A stretch of DNA of 5,889 nt, from contig MHWG01000003.1 in the NCBI GenBank assembly GCA_001824005.1, positions 1-5,889 on the forward strand. Direction: 5' to 3'. This document shows, one piece after another, positions 5,881-5,889 of the stretch. This DNA comes from Candidatus Zambryskibacteria bacterium RIFCSPLOWO2_01_FULL_47_14. Lineage in GTDB: Bacteria > Patescibacteria > Paceibacteria > UBA9973 > Zambryskibacteraceae. Within the stretch, counting starts at the first letter, position 1. Each line of letters starts with the position of its first letter. The notes beneath the pieces are model-generated. The model saw only the letters and a list, made by a program, of their open reading frames with translations, had not been told where the DNA came from and ran no database searches. Both the position numbers and the translations under genes were made by a program.

Positions 5881-5889
5881 ATGGCGGAG
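5881..5889 (+). CDS. start of a further gene, cut by the window edge
   Basis: ATG GCG GAG (Met-Ala-Glu) begins 21 bases after the pilB stop and 8 bases after the TATAAT box, in the same direction. AAGAG shortly before it is at best a weak ribosome binding site. Three codons cannot identify a product. By gene order in related pilus clusters, pilT (retraction ATPase) or pilC (platform protein) would be expected, which is a guess from context only. Confidence 0.4.

Noticed and set aside
1..5889. CRISPR array, tRNA, rRNA, insertion sequence or phage module
   Set aside because: No regularly spaced repeats, cloverleaf-like sequences, transposase motifs or terminal inverted repeats were seen, and the window is almost fully filled by the listed genes.

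Overview
The window looks like a chromosomal segment from a Candidate Phyla Radiation (Patescibacteria, possibly Parcubacteria-like) bacterium. This is inferred from the compact type IV pilus operon, a PilB with a degenerate zinc-binding region, a very short PilP-like protein, a PilN-like protein without the usual PilM-binding motif, and TATAAT boxes packed into very short spacers. No marker gene in the window proves the phylum. TGA is used as a stop after the PilN-like gene and never occurs in frame inside a gene, so nothing suggests a recoded genetic code.

Layout. Bases 1-624 carry the C-terminal part of an ATP-grasp enzyme, cut by the left edge, on the plus strand. It converges on a minus-strand comF gene (674-1336), and a 36-nt imperfect palindrome lies between the two stops. 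comF is divergent from a plus-strand type IV pilus cluster, with only 25 bp between the two start codons. The cluster runs pilM (1362-2486), pilN-like (2529-3203), pilO-like (3205-3786), a 109-residue PilP-like membrane protein (3788-4117) and pilB (4126-5859). A further gene begins at 5881 and is cut after three codons. In such clusters pilT or pilC usually follows pilB, but the window cannot show which is present. No RNA gene, CRISPR array, insertion sequence or transfer scar was seen, and no gene-free stretch exceeds about 50 bp.

How the genes work together. PilM (cytoplasmic, actin-like fold), PilN and PilO (single-pass membrane proteins with extracytoplasmic domains) and the PilP-like protein would form the alignment platform. 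PilB would be the hexameric ATPase that drives pilus extension. ComF is a competence-associated phosphoribosyltransferase-like protein, so its position beside the pilus operon fits a DNA-uptake role for this pilus. No secretin gene (pilQ) or minor pilin gene is visible. A cell without a classical outer membrane would not need a secretin, but the window is too short to prove its absence.

The most interesting points are the loss of the zinc-binding cysteines in PilB, the minimal PilP-like protein ending in a GRRNPFAPLG motif, the unusual N-terminus of the PilN-like protein, the palindrome between the convergent genes, the C8 tract in the PilP-like gene, and the recurring GTATAATTA boxes at gene junctions. 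None of these amounts to a clearly new system. This is a divergent version of known type IV pilus machinery.
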